A stretch of 64,000 nt of DNA, taken from NCBI GenBank assembly GCA_963693315.1, contig OY856186.1:96576943-96640942 (forward strand), given 5' to 3'. This DNA is from Diogma glabrata. Lineage: Eukaryota > Arthropoda > Insecta > Diptera > Cylindrotomidae. Shown one piece after another: positions 34,201-47,600 of this stretch. The notes beneath the pieces are model-generated. The model did no database searches. It had not been told where the DNA came from and was given only the letters and a program-made list of their open reading frames with translations. A program made the position numbers and the translations under genes. Position 1 is the stretch's first letter. Every line of letters starts with the position of its first letter.

Positions 34201-35004
34201 ACGTCAACAAACTAATTCCAATCAGATAATGAATATAACAAGCGACTAAGAGATTGAAAAATTGGATAGTCATTCCTTATATAGCAATTCTTTTAATATC
34301 GAAAAATTCGAAAAAAGGGTTTCTGATGCAAGGAAATTAATTTACATTATGTAAACAAATGTTAGGACCTTTTTCGTTAAAACAAAACTGTTTGTTACTT
34401 TGTAATACTTAACATTGCAAAAATAATTTGACGAAACAAATTATTTCCAACACACTAGTAAGAAATATCAATGAATTAGAATGGATTAAACGTAAGTTTA
34501 ATCGATTTTATGACGCTTACGTATTACAAAATAACAACTTACAACAGTAATACAGTGAAACTCAGATCCATAACAAAAAGATAATTTGATAAAAATACCC
34601 ATATAGGAAATCGAATGCATAACGTATTGTAGGATAATAATTTTTTCTATTGCGACGATTGGACAAATATGCACAGTCGTTCTGAGGTTTGAAAACTTCG
34701 TTGATCAAGTACAGTTAGTGTTTAGAGAATTCAAATTTTAGCAGTATGGTAAAGTAATGCGGGTGAAAACACAATGCGAGTCAATAATAGGGGATTGTAA
34801 AGGAAATAATATTGTCAATTGTTTAAGGCGAAGGACCAATTTATGTAACGGAAACTAAATAAAAATATGTCTATAGATCGTGGATGGATGAGAAACTATT
34901 ATGAACCACGTATGGTAAGCAAAATTGTGAATTATTAGAAAACAGACATTGAATAAATCGGGAACTTTACCGCTCTACATTATCATGCTCCAGTCTACAT
35001 TACA
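31280..35004. mobile_element. 3.7-kb element with 4-bp target duplication inside Repeat B
   Basis: GTGT lies at 31276-31279 and 35005-35008. Removing the insert rebuilds the Repeat B phrase CAAGTGTGTCAAAA. The ends are TGTAATGAAGAGC (left) and TGTAATGTAGACTGG (right, opposite strand): a short inverted repeat with 5'-TG...CA-3' termini. No long terminal repeats were found and no pol was seen, so it is not a normal LTR element. 31280-31760 and 32150-32380 are GC-richer than the surroundings. A minisatellite occupies 32440-33190. 33200-34990 is AT-rich, with no recognised gene. Confidence 0.6.
32440..33190. repeat. Degenerate minisatellite, ~43-56-bp units
   Basis: ATGTTGCGTTGAAATA / GTAATAGCAAAAAT phrases recur about fifteen times. 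Units are ~55 bp near 32536-32700 and ~43-52 bp near 32900-33180. Long minus-strand frames (about 90-107 residues) arise because the repeat happens to lack stops in some frames; they encode low-complexity Tyr/Leu/Ile-rich strings and are not credible genes. Confidence 0.85.
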
Positions 35005-35008
35005 GTGT

Positions 35009-38000
35009 GTCAAAAAATTATTTTATTTATTTTTTAGCCAATTTTTTGAAAAAAAAATTTAGCTGTTTTTATGACGTAAATGTAATTGAAAAGAATTGGA
35101 CATGGAAATTTTTGAATTTGTAATAGTTTTTGAAATATTTTTGGAATTTCCAAAAATTTTGTATATTTGATTTTGTAAGAACTTTGGGAATATTTTTAGA
35201 ATTTTGAAAAATTTTGATTTTATTGTAATTTTTGGAATTTTGAAAAAAGTTTCAATTTTTGATATTGTTATAGTTTTTGCAATACTTTTTGAATTTTGGG
35301 AAAAGTTTGAATTTTTAAGAGTTTTTGAAATATTATTGGAATTTAGAAAAAGTTTAAATATTTGATTTTATTCTAATTTTTGGAATTTTGAAAAAGTTTC
35401 AATTTTTGATTTTTTTATAATTTTTGCAATAGTCTTAGAATTTTTGAAAAAAGTTTTAATCTTTGATTTTGTAATAATTTTTGGAATATCTTTAGAATTT
35501 CGAAAAAAGTTTGATTTTATTTAAAGTTTTAATCTTTGATTTTGTAATAATTACTTCGGGCTGAAAGACCTAAGTATTACATTCATGAGCCAAAAGTGAA
35601 ATTCTTACCCCCACTTTTTTTTGGCATTTCTCGACCTTTTAGGACCTATTGATTCTAAAAAACCAAAAAAAATGTATGTCTGTCTGTCGGCCGTCCGGCC
35701 GTCACAACCGACGAAATCCATAAAACGGCTGAAGGGATTTTAAAAATTTTAGTTTCTAAAAATAGGTACACTCAAAGGTAAGAGCCAAAAGGACGATGAG
35801 TTCGATAATTGTGCCGGAAGTGTGTCAAAAAAACCGTCAAGTGTGTCAAAACAAGGAAATATGCATATTTTATGCTTAAGAAACGTTCATTTCGAGTGAT
35901 AATGAGTAGGAACAAAAAATACGGAGAAATCTTGATAGTCGGGATTGGTATGTGAGACCAAAAACTAGATTATTGCATTATAATTTTGTCAAAAAAATGT
36001 TGTCTACAACGTAAGTTCATAAAATCAAATTTCGAGAAAATTAAAGTTTTGTGTTTGAAGTCTTTGCCTTTGAAGAAAATTTGTGAATTCGGATTAAACA
36101 ATGAATAGACATGGTTCATAAAAGTGTTTTGAACCTGGGCCACCAAAGGCATGTGTTGGTAAAAAATGGTGAATTAAGTTGTTTTCCCCCTGTAAATTGG
36201 GTAAAAAAAAATGTTGCGAATTCTTCATCAAAATTGAATATACCAACTGAAAGCTTTTGTATTTCTTCAATAGATAGCAGCGCTAACTCGATTTCGAAAA
36301 AAATGGGCTTACGTTGTTTTTCCCCTGTACCCTTCATTTGTATGAGATGAAATATATTTGTATGATATGAAATTTTATTATTATTATAAGGAATTATGGT
36401 ATTATAAGTTTGTCAAAAAAATGTTGTCAAGTGTGTCAAAAGAAAGATTTTTATTTATTTTTTACCATTTCTTGGAAAAAAATAAAATTAATTATTTGTA
36501 TGACATGAAATTTTATTATTATTATTGAGAATTATAGCATTATAAATTTGTCAAAAATATGTTGTCAAGTGTGTCAAAAGAAAAGAAAGAAAAGAAAGAT
36601 CTTTATTTATTTTTTGGAAAAAAATAAAATTAATAATTTGTATGAAATGAAATTTTAATATTATTATAGAGAATTATGGCATTATACGTTTGTCAAAAAA
36701 ATAATGTCAAGTGTGTCAAATCATTTCAAATGATTTTATTTATTTTTTACCCAATTTTTTGGAAAAAAAAATTTAGCTGTTTTTATGACTTAAATGTAAT
36801 TGAAAAAAATTGGACATGGAAATTTTGAATTTGTTATAGTTTTTGAAATATTTTTGGAATTTTGAAAAAATTTTGTATTTTTGATTTTGTAAGAATTTTT
36901 GGAATATATTAAGAATTTTGAAAAATTTTAAATTTTTGATTTTATTATAATTTTTGGAATTTTGAAAAAGTTTCAATTTTTGATATTGTTATAATGTTTG
37001 CAATATTTTTAGACATTTGGAAAAAGTTTGAACTATTGAGAGTTTTTGATATATTATTGGAATTTAAAAAAGCTTAAATATTTGATTTTATTCTAATTTT
37101 TGGAATATTTTTGGAATTTTGGAAAAAGCTTCAATTTTTGATTTTCTTATAATTTTTGCAATAGTTTTAGAATTTTTGAAAAAAATTTTAATCTTTGATT
37201 TTGTAATAATTACTTCGGGCTGAAAGACCTTAGTATTAAATTCATGAGCCAAAAGTGAAATTCTTACCCCCACTTTTTGGCATTTCTCGTCGTTTTAGGA
37301 CCTACTGATTCTAAAAAACCAAAAAAAAAATGTATCTCTGTCTGTCGGCCGTCACAACCGACGAAATCTAGAACACGGCTGAAGGGATTTTAAAAATGGT
37401 GGTTTCTAGAAATAGGTACACTAAATAGTAAGAGCCGAAAGGACCATGTGTTCGATAACTGTACCGGAAGTGTGTCAAAAAATTTGTCAAGTGTGTCAAA
37501 ACAAGGAAATATGCATATTTTTTGCTTAAGAAACATTCATTTTGAGTGATAATATGTAGGAACAAAAAATGCGGAGAAATCTTTATGGTCGGGATTGGTA
37601 TGTGAGACCAAAAACTAGAATACTGCATTATAATTTCGTCAAAAAAATGTTGTCAAGTGTGTCAAAAGAAAGATTTTTATTTATTTTTTACCTAATTTCT
37701 TGGGAAAAATAAAATTAATTATTTGTATGACATGAAATTTTATTATTATTATTGAGAATTATGGCATTATAACTTTGTCATAAAAATGTTGTCAAGTGTG
37801 TCAAAAGAAAGATTTTTATTTATTTTTACCCAATTTTTTGGACAAAAATAAAATTAATTATTTGTATGAAATCAAATTTTATTATTATTATGAATAGAGA
37901 ATTATGGCATTACACGTTTGTCAAAAAAATAATGTCAAGTGTGTCAAAAAATGCTTACATTTATTTTTTTACCCAATTTTTTGGAGAAAAAAAATTTAGC

Positions 38001-40075
38001 TGTTTTTATGACGTAAATGTAATTGAAAAAAATTGGACAAGGAAATTTTTTAATTTGTTATAGTTTTTAAAATATTTTTGGAATTTTGAAAAAATTTTGT
38101 ATTTTTGATGTTGTAAGAATTCTTGGAATATTTTTAGAATTTTGAAAAATTTTTGATTTTATTATAATTTTTGGAATTATGAAAAAGCTTCAATTTTTGA
38201 TATTGTTATAATGTTTGCAATAGTTTTAGAATTTTTGAAAAAAGTTTTAATCTTTGAATTTGTAATAATTTTTGGAATATTTTTAGAATTTTGAAAAAAG
38301 TTTTAATTTTTGATTTTGTTATAATTTTTGCAGTATTTTTAGAATTTTGAGTAAAATGGAAGTTTTTTATATATATATTTAGAATTTTGAAAAAAGTTTA
38401 AATTTTTGATTTTTTAAGAATTTTTGCAATATTTGTAGAATTTTTAAAAATTTTAAATTTTTGATTTTATTATTATTTTTGGAATTTTTAAAAAAATTCA
38501 ATTTTTGATATTGTTATAATTTTTGCAAAATTTTTAGAATTTTGGAAAAAGTTTGAATTCTTAAGAATTTTTGGGATATTTTTGGAATTTAGAAAAACTT
38601 TAAATATTTGATTTTATTCTAATTTTTGGAATATTTTTGGAATTTTGAAAAAATTTTCAACTTTTAATTTTCTTATAATTTTTGCAAAACTTTTAGAATT
38701 TTTGAAAAAAGTTTTAATCTTTGATTTTGTAATAATTACTTCGGGCTGAAATACCTGAGTATTACATTCATGAGCTAAAAGTGAAATTCTTAGACCCACT
38801 TTTTTGGCATTTCTCGACGTTTTAGGACATACTAATTCTAAAAAACCAAAAAAAATGTATGTCTGTCTATTGGCCGTCCGGCCGTCACAACCGACGAAAT
38901 CTATAACACGGCTGAAGGGATTTTAAAAATATTGATTTTTAAAAATAGGTGCACTCAATGGTAAGAGCCAAAAGGACGATGTGTTCAATAACTGTACCGG
39001 AAATGTGTCAAAAAAATCGTCAAGTGTGTCAAAACAAGGAAATAAGCATATTTTTTGCTTAAGAAACGTTCATTTTGAGTGATAATGAGTAGGAACAAAA
39101 AATGCGGAGAAATCTTTATGGTCGGGATTGGTATGTGTGACCAAAATCTAGATTATTGCATCATAATTTTGTCAAAAAAATGTTGACAAGTGTGTCAAAA
39201 AATGATTTCATTTATTTTTTTACCCAAAAAAAATTTGGCTGTTCTTATGACGTAAATGTAATTGAAAATGAAATTGGACATGGAAATTTTGAATTTGTTA
39301 TTGTTTTTGAAATATTTTTGGAATTGTGAAAAAATTTTGTATATTTGATTTTGCAAGAATTTTAGGAATATTTTTAGAATTTTGAAAAATTTTAAAATTT
39401 TGATTTTGGAATTTTGAAAAAAGCTTCAATTTTTGATATTGTTATAATTTTTGCAAAATTTTTAGAATTTTGGAAAAAGTTTGAATTTTTAAGAATTTTT
39501 GGAATATTATTAGAATTTAGAAAAAGTTATATTTGATTTTATTCTAATTTTTGGTAAATTTTTGGAATTTTGAAAAAAGTTTCAACTTTTGATTTTGTTA
39601 TAATTTTTGCAATAGTTTTAGAATTTTTCAAAAAAGTTTTAATCTTTGATTTTGTAATAATTTTTGGGATATTTTTAGAATTTAAAAAAATTTGAATTTA
39701 TTTAATTTTTACAATAGTTTTGGAATTTCGAAAGAAATATGAATTTGTGATTTTGTAATATTTTCTCGAAACGCTAAATGGGAGGTTTTTGAGTAGTTTG
39801 CTGATTGAATCATCTTTTCACTAAATTATGTTAATTTATGATCTATTATAATTTTCCGGCAACTTATTGATGTTTTGTGTTAGTTTTGTAATAAATTTCT
39901 AAACAGAGATAAAAAAATACTTGTACTTTAACAAAGAATTATGTTTGATATACATCGCTGCCCAAAACTAAAAACCGTGTCCTCATAAAAGTTTTTTGCG
40001 GAAAACTATATCAAAATCCTTAACCCAGACCGAAGTCTTGATATCTCAGAGCTTGAGATTTCAGCCCCTCCATAT
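35009..40075 (+). repeat. Repeat B in tandem: three 1.0-1.7-kb units plus flanking tail
   Basis: The head TTACTTCGGGCTGAAAGACC recurs at about 35551, 37210 and 38737, giving units of 1,659 and 1,527 bp, then a last unit running to ~40075. Each unit has the head, a GTCGGCCGTC block, an EN-like GTGTGTCAAAA block, several ~140-bp subunits, and a long degenerate TTTTGGAATTTTTGAAAAA tract. The last unit also has the single-copy tail (GACCGAAGTCTTGATATCTC, ending in CAGCCCCTCCATAT) shared with 57250-57320. Head and tail contain ACTTCGGTCTG-type sequence in opposite orientation. Non-coding. Confidence 0.85.
36010..36345. other. ~335-bp insertion within a Repeat B unit
   Basis: Sequence absent from the other Repeat B units. 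It carries two copies of TTGTTTTTCCCCTGTA-like sequence ~135 bp apart (about 36178 and 36313). A 79-codon frame crosses it but shows no recognisable domain. Confidence 0.5.
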
Positions 40076-41214
40076 ATTTATATGCTAAGTTTGTGGGCAA
40101 TGTTTGTTTCATTCAGAAAGTTCTGTCGTATTGCAATTATATGTTCTATGTCGCTTTTGTTTTTCGTCATTGTGATAAATTTAATATCTTAAAAGACGTT
40201 AAAATGTTGTAAAAGATTTTATGGTTATTTTAATTTTAAATTTCTTTTCACTGTTATTATTATTTGCCATTCACTCAATTTTGATTTCTTCAAATTTAAT
40301 GGTTTAATATTAAGAAAGAAAAAAACATTGATTTTATTACATTTCTTGGGCTCGAAATTTTATTGGACTTAAATTATAATTTCAATAATTACTATCGACA
40401 GAAAAAGGGTATCACTATTTTACATAACAAACGTTAAACACAACAAAGTTAACATTTTAATTTGGTTACTCAAAAAGATTGAAAATATTAAAAAAAAAAC
40501 AAGTAAAAAATAATTTTTTTAACGATATTTATGCAATAATTGAGGCCATAATATTGTAGCTATTGTATTGCAAAAAATAATGGTTGTTGAAACCGTTGTT
40601 GACACCCATGTTAACACAATTTCCTAGAAAAATTATGCAAACAAAAGGCTTTATAATAAAAGTTTTGATGAATTTGTATGGTTTCTTGTAAATTTTTAAT
40701 TTAAAAGTCACAAAAACGATTTTTTATGTATATTTAGCAAGCGTATTATATTGTAGCCGAACAACAATAGGCTTCAGATTTTTGCTTTGTTTTGTTGATT
40801 GTCGATCTTTTAACATAAAGCTAAAACATGTGCCTTGGTTCAGTTCACATAAGGTTGAAACATAACTATTTAATTTGAAATTTCAAACAAAAAAAAATTC
40901 ATTTTCGCATTAACCGTTGTAACATAGATCAATCTTTAATCTTAAGTATGCATTAGGCGAAATATTGTAAACACACCATCAGCGTACACAAGCTCTACGT
41001 TGATTTCAAGCAATCGTATGAGAGGAGCATCATCCTCTATAACTTTAAATAAAATACACTGAACCATTTCTCGTTCTAAATAGTTCCCTTAATAGTAACT
41101 TTAATTATTACTGTTATTAGTAATCCAAAATCACATTATTTTACGTCAAATTTTTTTCTGCTAAAAGTTCTTCAGTTCAATTCACTTCGTTGAATATAAC
41201 GTCATAGCACCTCT
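40076..41214. other. AT-rich, nothing recognised
   Basis: Between the Repeat B tail and the satellite boundary. Only short frames, no inverted ends and no RT, transposase or host-protein motif seen. Confidence 0.5.
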
Positions 41215-41625
41215 CTTAAGCTGGAAAGACCACCTGAGCAGAATCGACTCGGACCTTTTGCATTATTTAGTACTTATTTTGTACTAATTTGTACCACCAA
41301 TAAAAATTTTGTACCACGTGCCGTTACGACAAAACACGTGGCGCTGCTAGCTTAATATTAAGCTAGAAAGACCACCTGAGCAGAATAGACTCGGACCTTT
41401 TGCATTATTTAGTACTTATTTTGTACTAATTTGTACCATCAAGAAAAATTTTGTACCACGTGCCGTTACGACAAAACCCGTGGCGCTGCTAGCTTAATAT
41501 TAAGCTAGAAAGACCACCTGCGCAGAATCGACTCGGACCTTTTGCATTATTTAGTACCTATTTTGTACTAATTTGTACCACCAATAAAAATTTTGTACCA
41601 CGTGCCGTTTAGGAGAAAACTACCC
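41215..41625 (+). repeat. Divergent satellite variant, ~142-bp units
   Basis: Units start at about 41221, 41363 and 41505 (142-bp spacing) with GAAAGACCACCTGAGCAGAA. They share the framework of the main satellite (GAGCAGA-GATCG, TTTGTACC, TTTTGTACC-CGTGCCGTT) but differ greatly between those anchors. A perfect 20-bp palindrome, CTAGCTTAATATTAAGCTAG, joins units at 41347-41366 and 41489-41508. The third unit merges into the main array at about 41600. Confidence 0.85.
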
Positions 41626-44600
41626 CTAATTAATTTTAGCCCTTCAAGCAAAGCAGGGTTTTACATGAGCAGACCGGATCGTCACTTCTAAATTATAATC
41701 ATTATAGTTTGTACCGATAAAATATGAACTTTCAGATTTTGTACCCCTTGCCGTTTAGGAGAAAACTACCCCTAATTAACTTTAGCTTCGGAAGCAAATT
41801 TAGCTTTTGCATGAGCAGACCCGATCGTCACTTCTAAATTAGAACCATTATAGTTTGCACCGATAAAAAAAGAACTTTCAGATTTTGTACCCCTTGCCGT
41901 TTAGGAGAAAACTACCCCTAATTAACTCTAGCCTCTCAAGCAAAGTAAGCTTTTGCATGAGCAGACCCGATCGTCACTTCTACATTAGAACCACTATAGT
42001 TTGTACCGATAAAGAATGAACTTTCAGATTTTGTACCCCTTGCCGTTTAGGAGAAAACTACCCCTAATTAACTCTAGCCTCACAAGCAAAGTAGGCTTTT
42101 GCATGAGCGGACCCGATCGTCACTTCTACATTAGAATTACTATAGTTTGTACCGATAAAATATGAACTTTCAGATTTTGTACCCCTTGCCGTTTAGGAGA
42201 AAACTACCCCTAATTATAACTGTAGCCTCCCAAGCAAATTTAGCTTTTGCATGAGCAGGCCCGTTCGTCACTTCTAAATTAAAACCATAATAGTTTCTAC
42301 CGATGAAATATGAACTTTCAGATTTTACACCCCTTGCAGTTTAGGAGAAAACTACCCCTAATTAACTCTAGCCTCACAAGCAAAGTAAGCTTTTGCATGA
42401 GCGAACCCGATCATCACTTCTAAATTAGAACCATTATAGTTTGTACCGATAAAATATGAACTTTCAGATTTTGTACCCCTTTACGTTTAGGAGAAAACTA
42501 CCCCTAATTAGCTCTAGCCTCACAGGCAAAGTAGGCTTTTGTATGAGCAGACCAGATCGTCACTTCTAAATTTGAATCATTGAAGTTTGTCCCGATAAAA
42601 TATGAACTTTCAGATTTTGTACCCCTTGCCGTTTAGGAGAAAACTACCCCTAATTAACTCTAGCCTCCCGGGCAAATTTAGCTTTTGCATCAGCAGACCC
42701 GATCTTCACTTCTAAATTAGAACCATTATAGTTTGCACCGATAAAAAAAGATTTTTAACTGATTTTGTACCCCTTCCGATTAGGAGAAAACTACCCCTAA
42801 TTAACTCTAGCCTCTCAAGCAAAGTATGCTTTTGCATGAGCAGACCCGATCGTCACTTCTAAATTAGAACCATTATAGTTTGTACCGATAAAATATGAGC
42901 GTTCATATTTTGTACCCCTTGCCGTTTAGGAGGAAACTACCCCTAATTAACTTAAGCTGCGGTAGCAAATTTAACTTTTGCATGAGCAGATCAGATCGTC
43001 ACTTCTAAATTAGAATCATTTTAGTTTGTACCGATAAAATATGAACTTTCAGATTTTGTACCCCTTGCCGTTTAGGAGAAAACTACCCCTAATTAACTTA
43101 TGCCTCAGAAGCAAAGAAAGGTTTTACATGAGCAGACCGGATCGTCACTTCTAAATTATAATCATTACAGTTTGTACCGATAAAATATGAACTTTCAGAT
43201 TTTGTACCCCTTGCCATTTAGAAGAAAACTACCCCTAATTAATTCTAGCCTCATAAGCAAAGTAGGCTTTTGCATGAGCAGACCCGATCATTACTTATCA
43301 ATTCGAACCATTAAAGTTTGTACCGATAAAATATGAGCGTTCAGATTTTGGACCCCTTGCTGCTTAGGAGAAAACTACCCCTAATTAACTCTAGCCTCAG
43401 AAGCAAAGTAGACTTTTGCATGAGCAGACCGGATCGTCACTTCTAAATTATAATCATTATAGTTTGTACCGATAAAATATGAACTTTCAGATTTTGTACC
43501 CCTTTCCGTTTAGGAGAAAACTACCCCTAATTAACTCTAGCCTCACAAGCAAAGTAAGCTTTTGCATGAGCAGACCGGATCGTCGCTTCTAAATTTGAAT
43601 CATTATAGTTTGTACCGATAAAATATGGACTTTCAGATTTTGTACCCCTTGCCGTTTAGGAGAAAACTACCCCTAATTAACTCTAGCCTCCCAAGCAAAT
43701 TTAGCTTTTGCATGAGCAGACCCGATCTTCAGTTTTAAATTAGAACCATTATAGTTTGCACCGATAAAAAATGAACTTTCAGATTTTGTACCCCTTTCCG
43801 TTTAGGAGAAAACTACCCCTAATTAACTCTAGTCTCCCAAGCAAAGTAGGCTTTTGCATGAGCAGACCCGATCGTCACTTCTAAATTCGAACCATTATAG
43901 TTTGTACCGATAAAATATGAACTTTCAGATTTTGTACCCCTTGCCGTTTAGGAGAAAACTACCCCTAATTAACTTATGCCTCATAAGCAAAGTAGGGTTT
44001 TGCATGAGCAGACCGGATCGTCACTTCTAAATTATAATCATTATAGTTTGTACCGATAAAATATGAACTTTCAGATTTTGTACCCCTTGCCGATTAGGAG
44101 AAAACTACCCCTAATTAGCTCTAGCCTCACAAGCAATTTTAGCTTTTGCATGAGCAGACCCGATCGTCACTTCTACATTAGAACCACTATAGTTTGTACC
44201 GATAAAATATGAACTTTCAGATTTTGTTCCCCTTGCCGTTTAGGAGAAAACTACCCATAATTAACTTTAGCCTCACAAGCAAATTTAGCTTTTGCATGAG
44301 CAGACCCGTTCGTCACTTCTAAATTAGAACCATTATAGTTTCTACCGATGAACTATGAACTTTCAGATTTTGTACCCCTTTACGTTTAGGAGAAAATTGC
44401 CCCTACTTAACTCTAGCCTCACAAGCCAAGTAAGATTTTGCATGAGCGAAACCGATCATCACTTCTAATTTAGAACCATTATAGTTTGCACCGATAAAAT
44501 ATGAACTTTCAGGTATTATACCCCTTTCCGTTTAGGAGAAAACTACCCCTAATTAACTCTAGCCTCCGAAGCAAATTTAACTTTTGCATGAGCAGAAACG

Positions 44601-47600
44601 ATCGTCACTTCTAAATTAGAACCACTATAGTTTGTACCGATAAAATATGAACTTTCAGATTTTGTGCTTCTTGCCATTTACGAGAAAACTACCCCTAATT
44701 AACTCTAGCCTCAATAGCAAAGTAGAGTTTAGCATGAGCAGACCCGATAATACTTCTTAATTCGAACCATTATAGTTTGTACCGATAAAATATGAAATTA
44801 ATTCTAGCCTCACAAGCAAAGTAGAGTTTTGCATGAGCAGACCGGATCATTACTTTGAAGTTCGAACCATTATAGTTTGTACCGATAAAATATGAGCGTT
44901 CAGATTTTGTACCCCTTGCCGTTTAGGAGAAAACTACCCCTAATTAACTTTAGCCTCACAAGCAGAGTAGGGTTTGAGCAGACCGGATCGTCACTTCTAA
45001 ATTAGAATCATTATAGTTTGTACCGATAAAATATGAACTTTCAGATTTTGTACCCTTTGCCGTTTAGGAGAAAACTACCCCTAATTAACTTATGCCTTAG
45101 AAGCAAAGTAAAGTTTTACAAGAGCAGACCCGATCGTCACTTCTAAATTAGAACCATTATAGTTTGTACCGATAAAATATGAACTTTCAGATTTTGTACC
45201 CCTTGCCGTTTAGGAGAAAACTACCCCTAATTAACTTATGCCTCAGAAGCAAAGTAGGGTTTTACATGAGCAGACCGGATCGTCACTTCTAAATTATAAT
45301 CATTACAGTTTGTACCGATAAAATATGAACTTTCAGATTTTGTACCCCTTGCCGTTTAGAAGAAAACTAGCCCTTATTAACTCTAGCCTCATAAGCAAAG
45401 TAGGCTTTTGCATGAGCAGACCCGATCATTACTTCTTAATTCGAACCATTATAGTTTGTACCCATAAAATATGAGCGTTCAGATTTTGTACCCCTTGCCG
45501 ATTAGGAGAAAACTACCCCTAATTAACTCTAGCCCCAGAAGCAAAGTAGAGTTTTGCATGAGCAGACCGGATCGTCACTTCTAAATTATAATCATTATAG
45601 TTTGTACCGATAAAATATGAATTTTCAGATTTTGTACCCCTTTACGTTTAGGAGAAAACTACCCCTAATTAACTCTAGCCTCCCAAGCAAAGTAGGCTTT
45701 TGCATGAGCAGACCGGATCGTCGGTTTTAAATTAGAATCATTATAGTTTGTACCAATAAAATATGAACTTTCAGATTTAGCACCCCTTGCCGTTTAGGAG
45801 AAAACTACCCCTAATTAACTCTAGCCTCCCAAGCGAATTTAGCTTTTGCATGAGCAGACCGGATCTTCACTTCGAATTTAGAATCATTATAGTTTGCACC
45901 GATAAAATATGAACTTTCAGATTTTGTACCCATTTCCGTTTAAGAGAAAACTACCCCTAATTAACTCTAGCCTCACAAGCAAAGTAGGCTTTTGCATGAG
46001 CAGACCGGATCGTCGCTTCTAAATTTGAATCATTATAGTTTGTACCGATAAAATATGAGCTTTCAGATTTTGTACCCCTTGCCGTTTAGGAGTTAACTAC
46101 CCCTAATTAACTCTAGCCTCACAAGCAAAGTAAGCTTTTGCATGAGAAGACCTGATCGTCACTTCTAAATTAGAACCATTATAGTTTGTACCGATAAAAT
46201 ATGAACTTTCAGATTTTGTACCCCTCTTCGTTTAGGAGAAAACTACCCCTAACTAACTCTAACCTCACAAGCAAAGTAGAGTTTTGCATGAGCAGACCCG
46301 ATCGTCACTTCTAAATTAGAATCATTATAGTTTGTACCGATAAAATATGAACTTTCAGATTTTGTACCCCTTGCCGTTTAGGAGAAAACTACCCATAATT
46401 AAATTTAGCCTTACAAGCAAAGTACGCTTTTGCATGAGCAGACCCGATCGTCACTTCTAAATTAGAATCATTTTAGTTTGTACCGATAAAATACGAACTT
46501 TCAGATTTTGTACCCCTTGCCGTTTAGGAGAAAACTACCCCTAATTAACTCTAGCCTCACAGGCAAAGTAGGCTTTTACATGAGCAGACCGGATCGTCAC
46601 TTCTAAATTTGAATCTTTATAGTTTGTACCGATAAAATATGAACTTTCAGATTTTGTACCCCTTGCCGTTTAGGAGAAAACTACCCCTAATTAAATTTAG
46701 CCTAACAAGCAAATTTAGCTTTTGCATGAGCAGACCCGATCGTCACTTCTAAATTAGAATCATTATAGTTTGCACCGATAAAAAATGAACTTTCAGATTT
46801 TGTACCCCTTGCCGTTTAGGAGAAAACTACCCCTAATTAACTCTAGCCTCTCAAGCAAAGTAGAGTTTTGCATGAGCAGACCCGATCGTCACTTTTAATT
46901 AGAATCATTATAGTTTGTCCCGATAAAATATGAACTTTTAGATTTCGTACCCCTTGCCGTTTAGGAGAAAACTACCCCTAATTAACTCTAGCCTCACAAT
47001 CAAAGTAGGGTTTCGCATGAGCAGACCGGATTGTCACTTCTAAATAAAAATCATTATAGTTTGTACCCAAAAAATATGAACTTTCAGATTTTGTACCCCT
47101 TGTCGTTTAGGATAAAACTATCCCTAAATAACTCTAGCCTCACAAGCAAAGTTAGGTTTTGCATGAGCAGACCTGATCGTCACATCTCAATTAGAATCGT
47201 TAGAGTTTGTACCGATAAAATATGAGCGTTCAGATTTTTTACCTCTTGCCGTTTAGGAGAAAACTGCCCCTAATTAACTCTAGCCTCACAGGCAAATTTA
47301 GCTTTTGCATGCATGAGAAGACCCGATCGTCACTTCTAAATTAGAACCATTATAGTTTGTACCGATAAAATATGAACTTTCAGATTTTGTACCCCTTTCC
47401 GTTTAGGAGAAAACTACCCTTAATTAACTCTAGCCTCACAAGCAAAGTAGAGTTTTGCATGAGCAGACCGGATCGTCACTTCTCAATTTGAATCATTATA
47501 GTTTGTACCGATAAAATATGAACTTTCAGATTTTGTACCCCTTGCCGTTTAGGAGAAAACTACCCATAATTAAATTTAGCCTTACAAGCAAATTTAGCTT

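Noticed and set aside
31280..35004. LTR retrotransposon with TG...CA ends
   Set aside because: No second copy of either end inside the interval and no gag/pol, so direct terminal repeats cannot be supported.
47031..47225. 64-residue ORF in the satellite
   Set aside because: A frame opened by chance mutations across satellite monomers; not maintained in neighbouring monomers.
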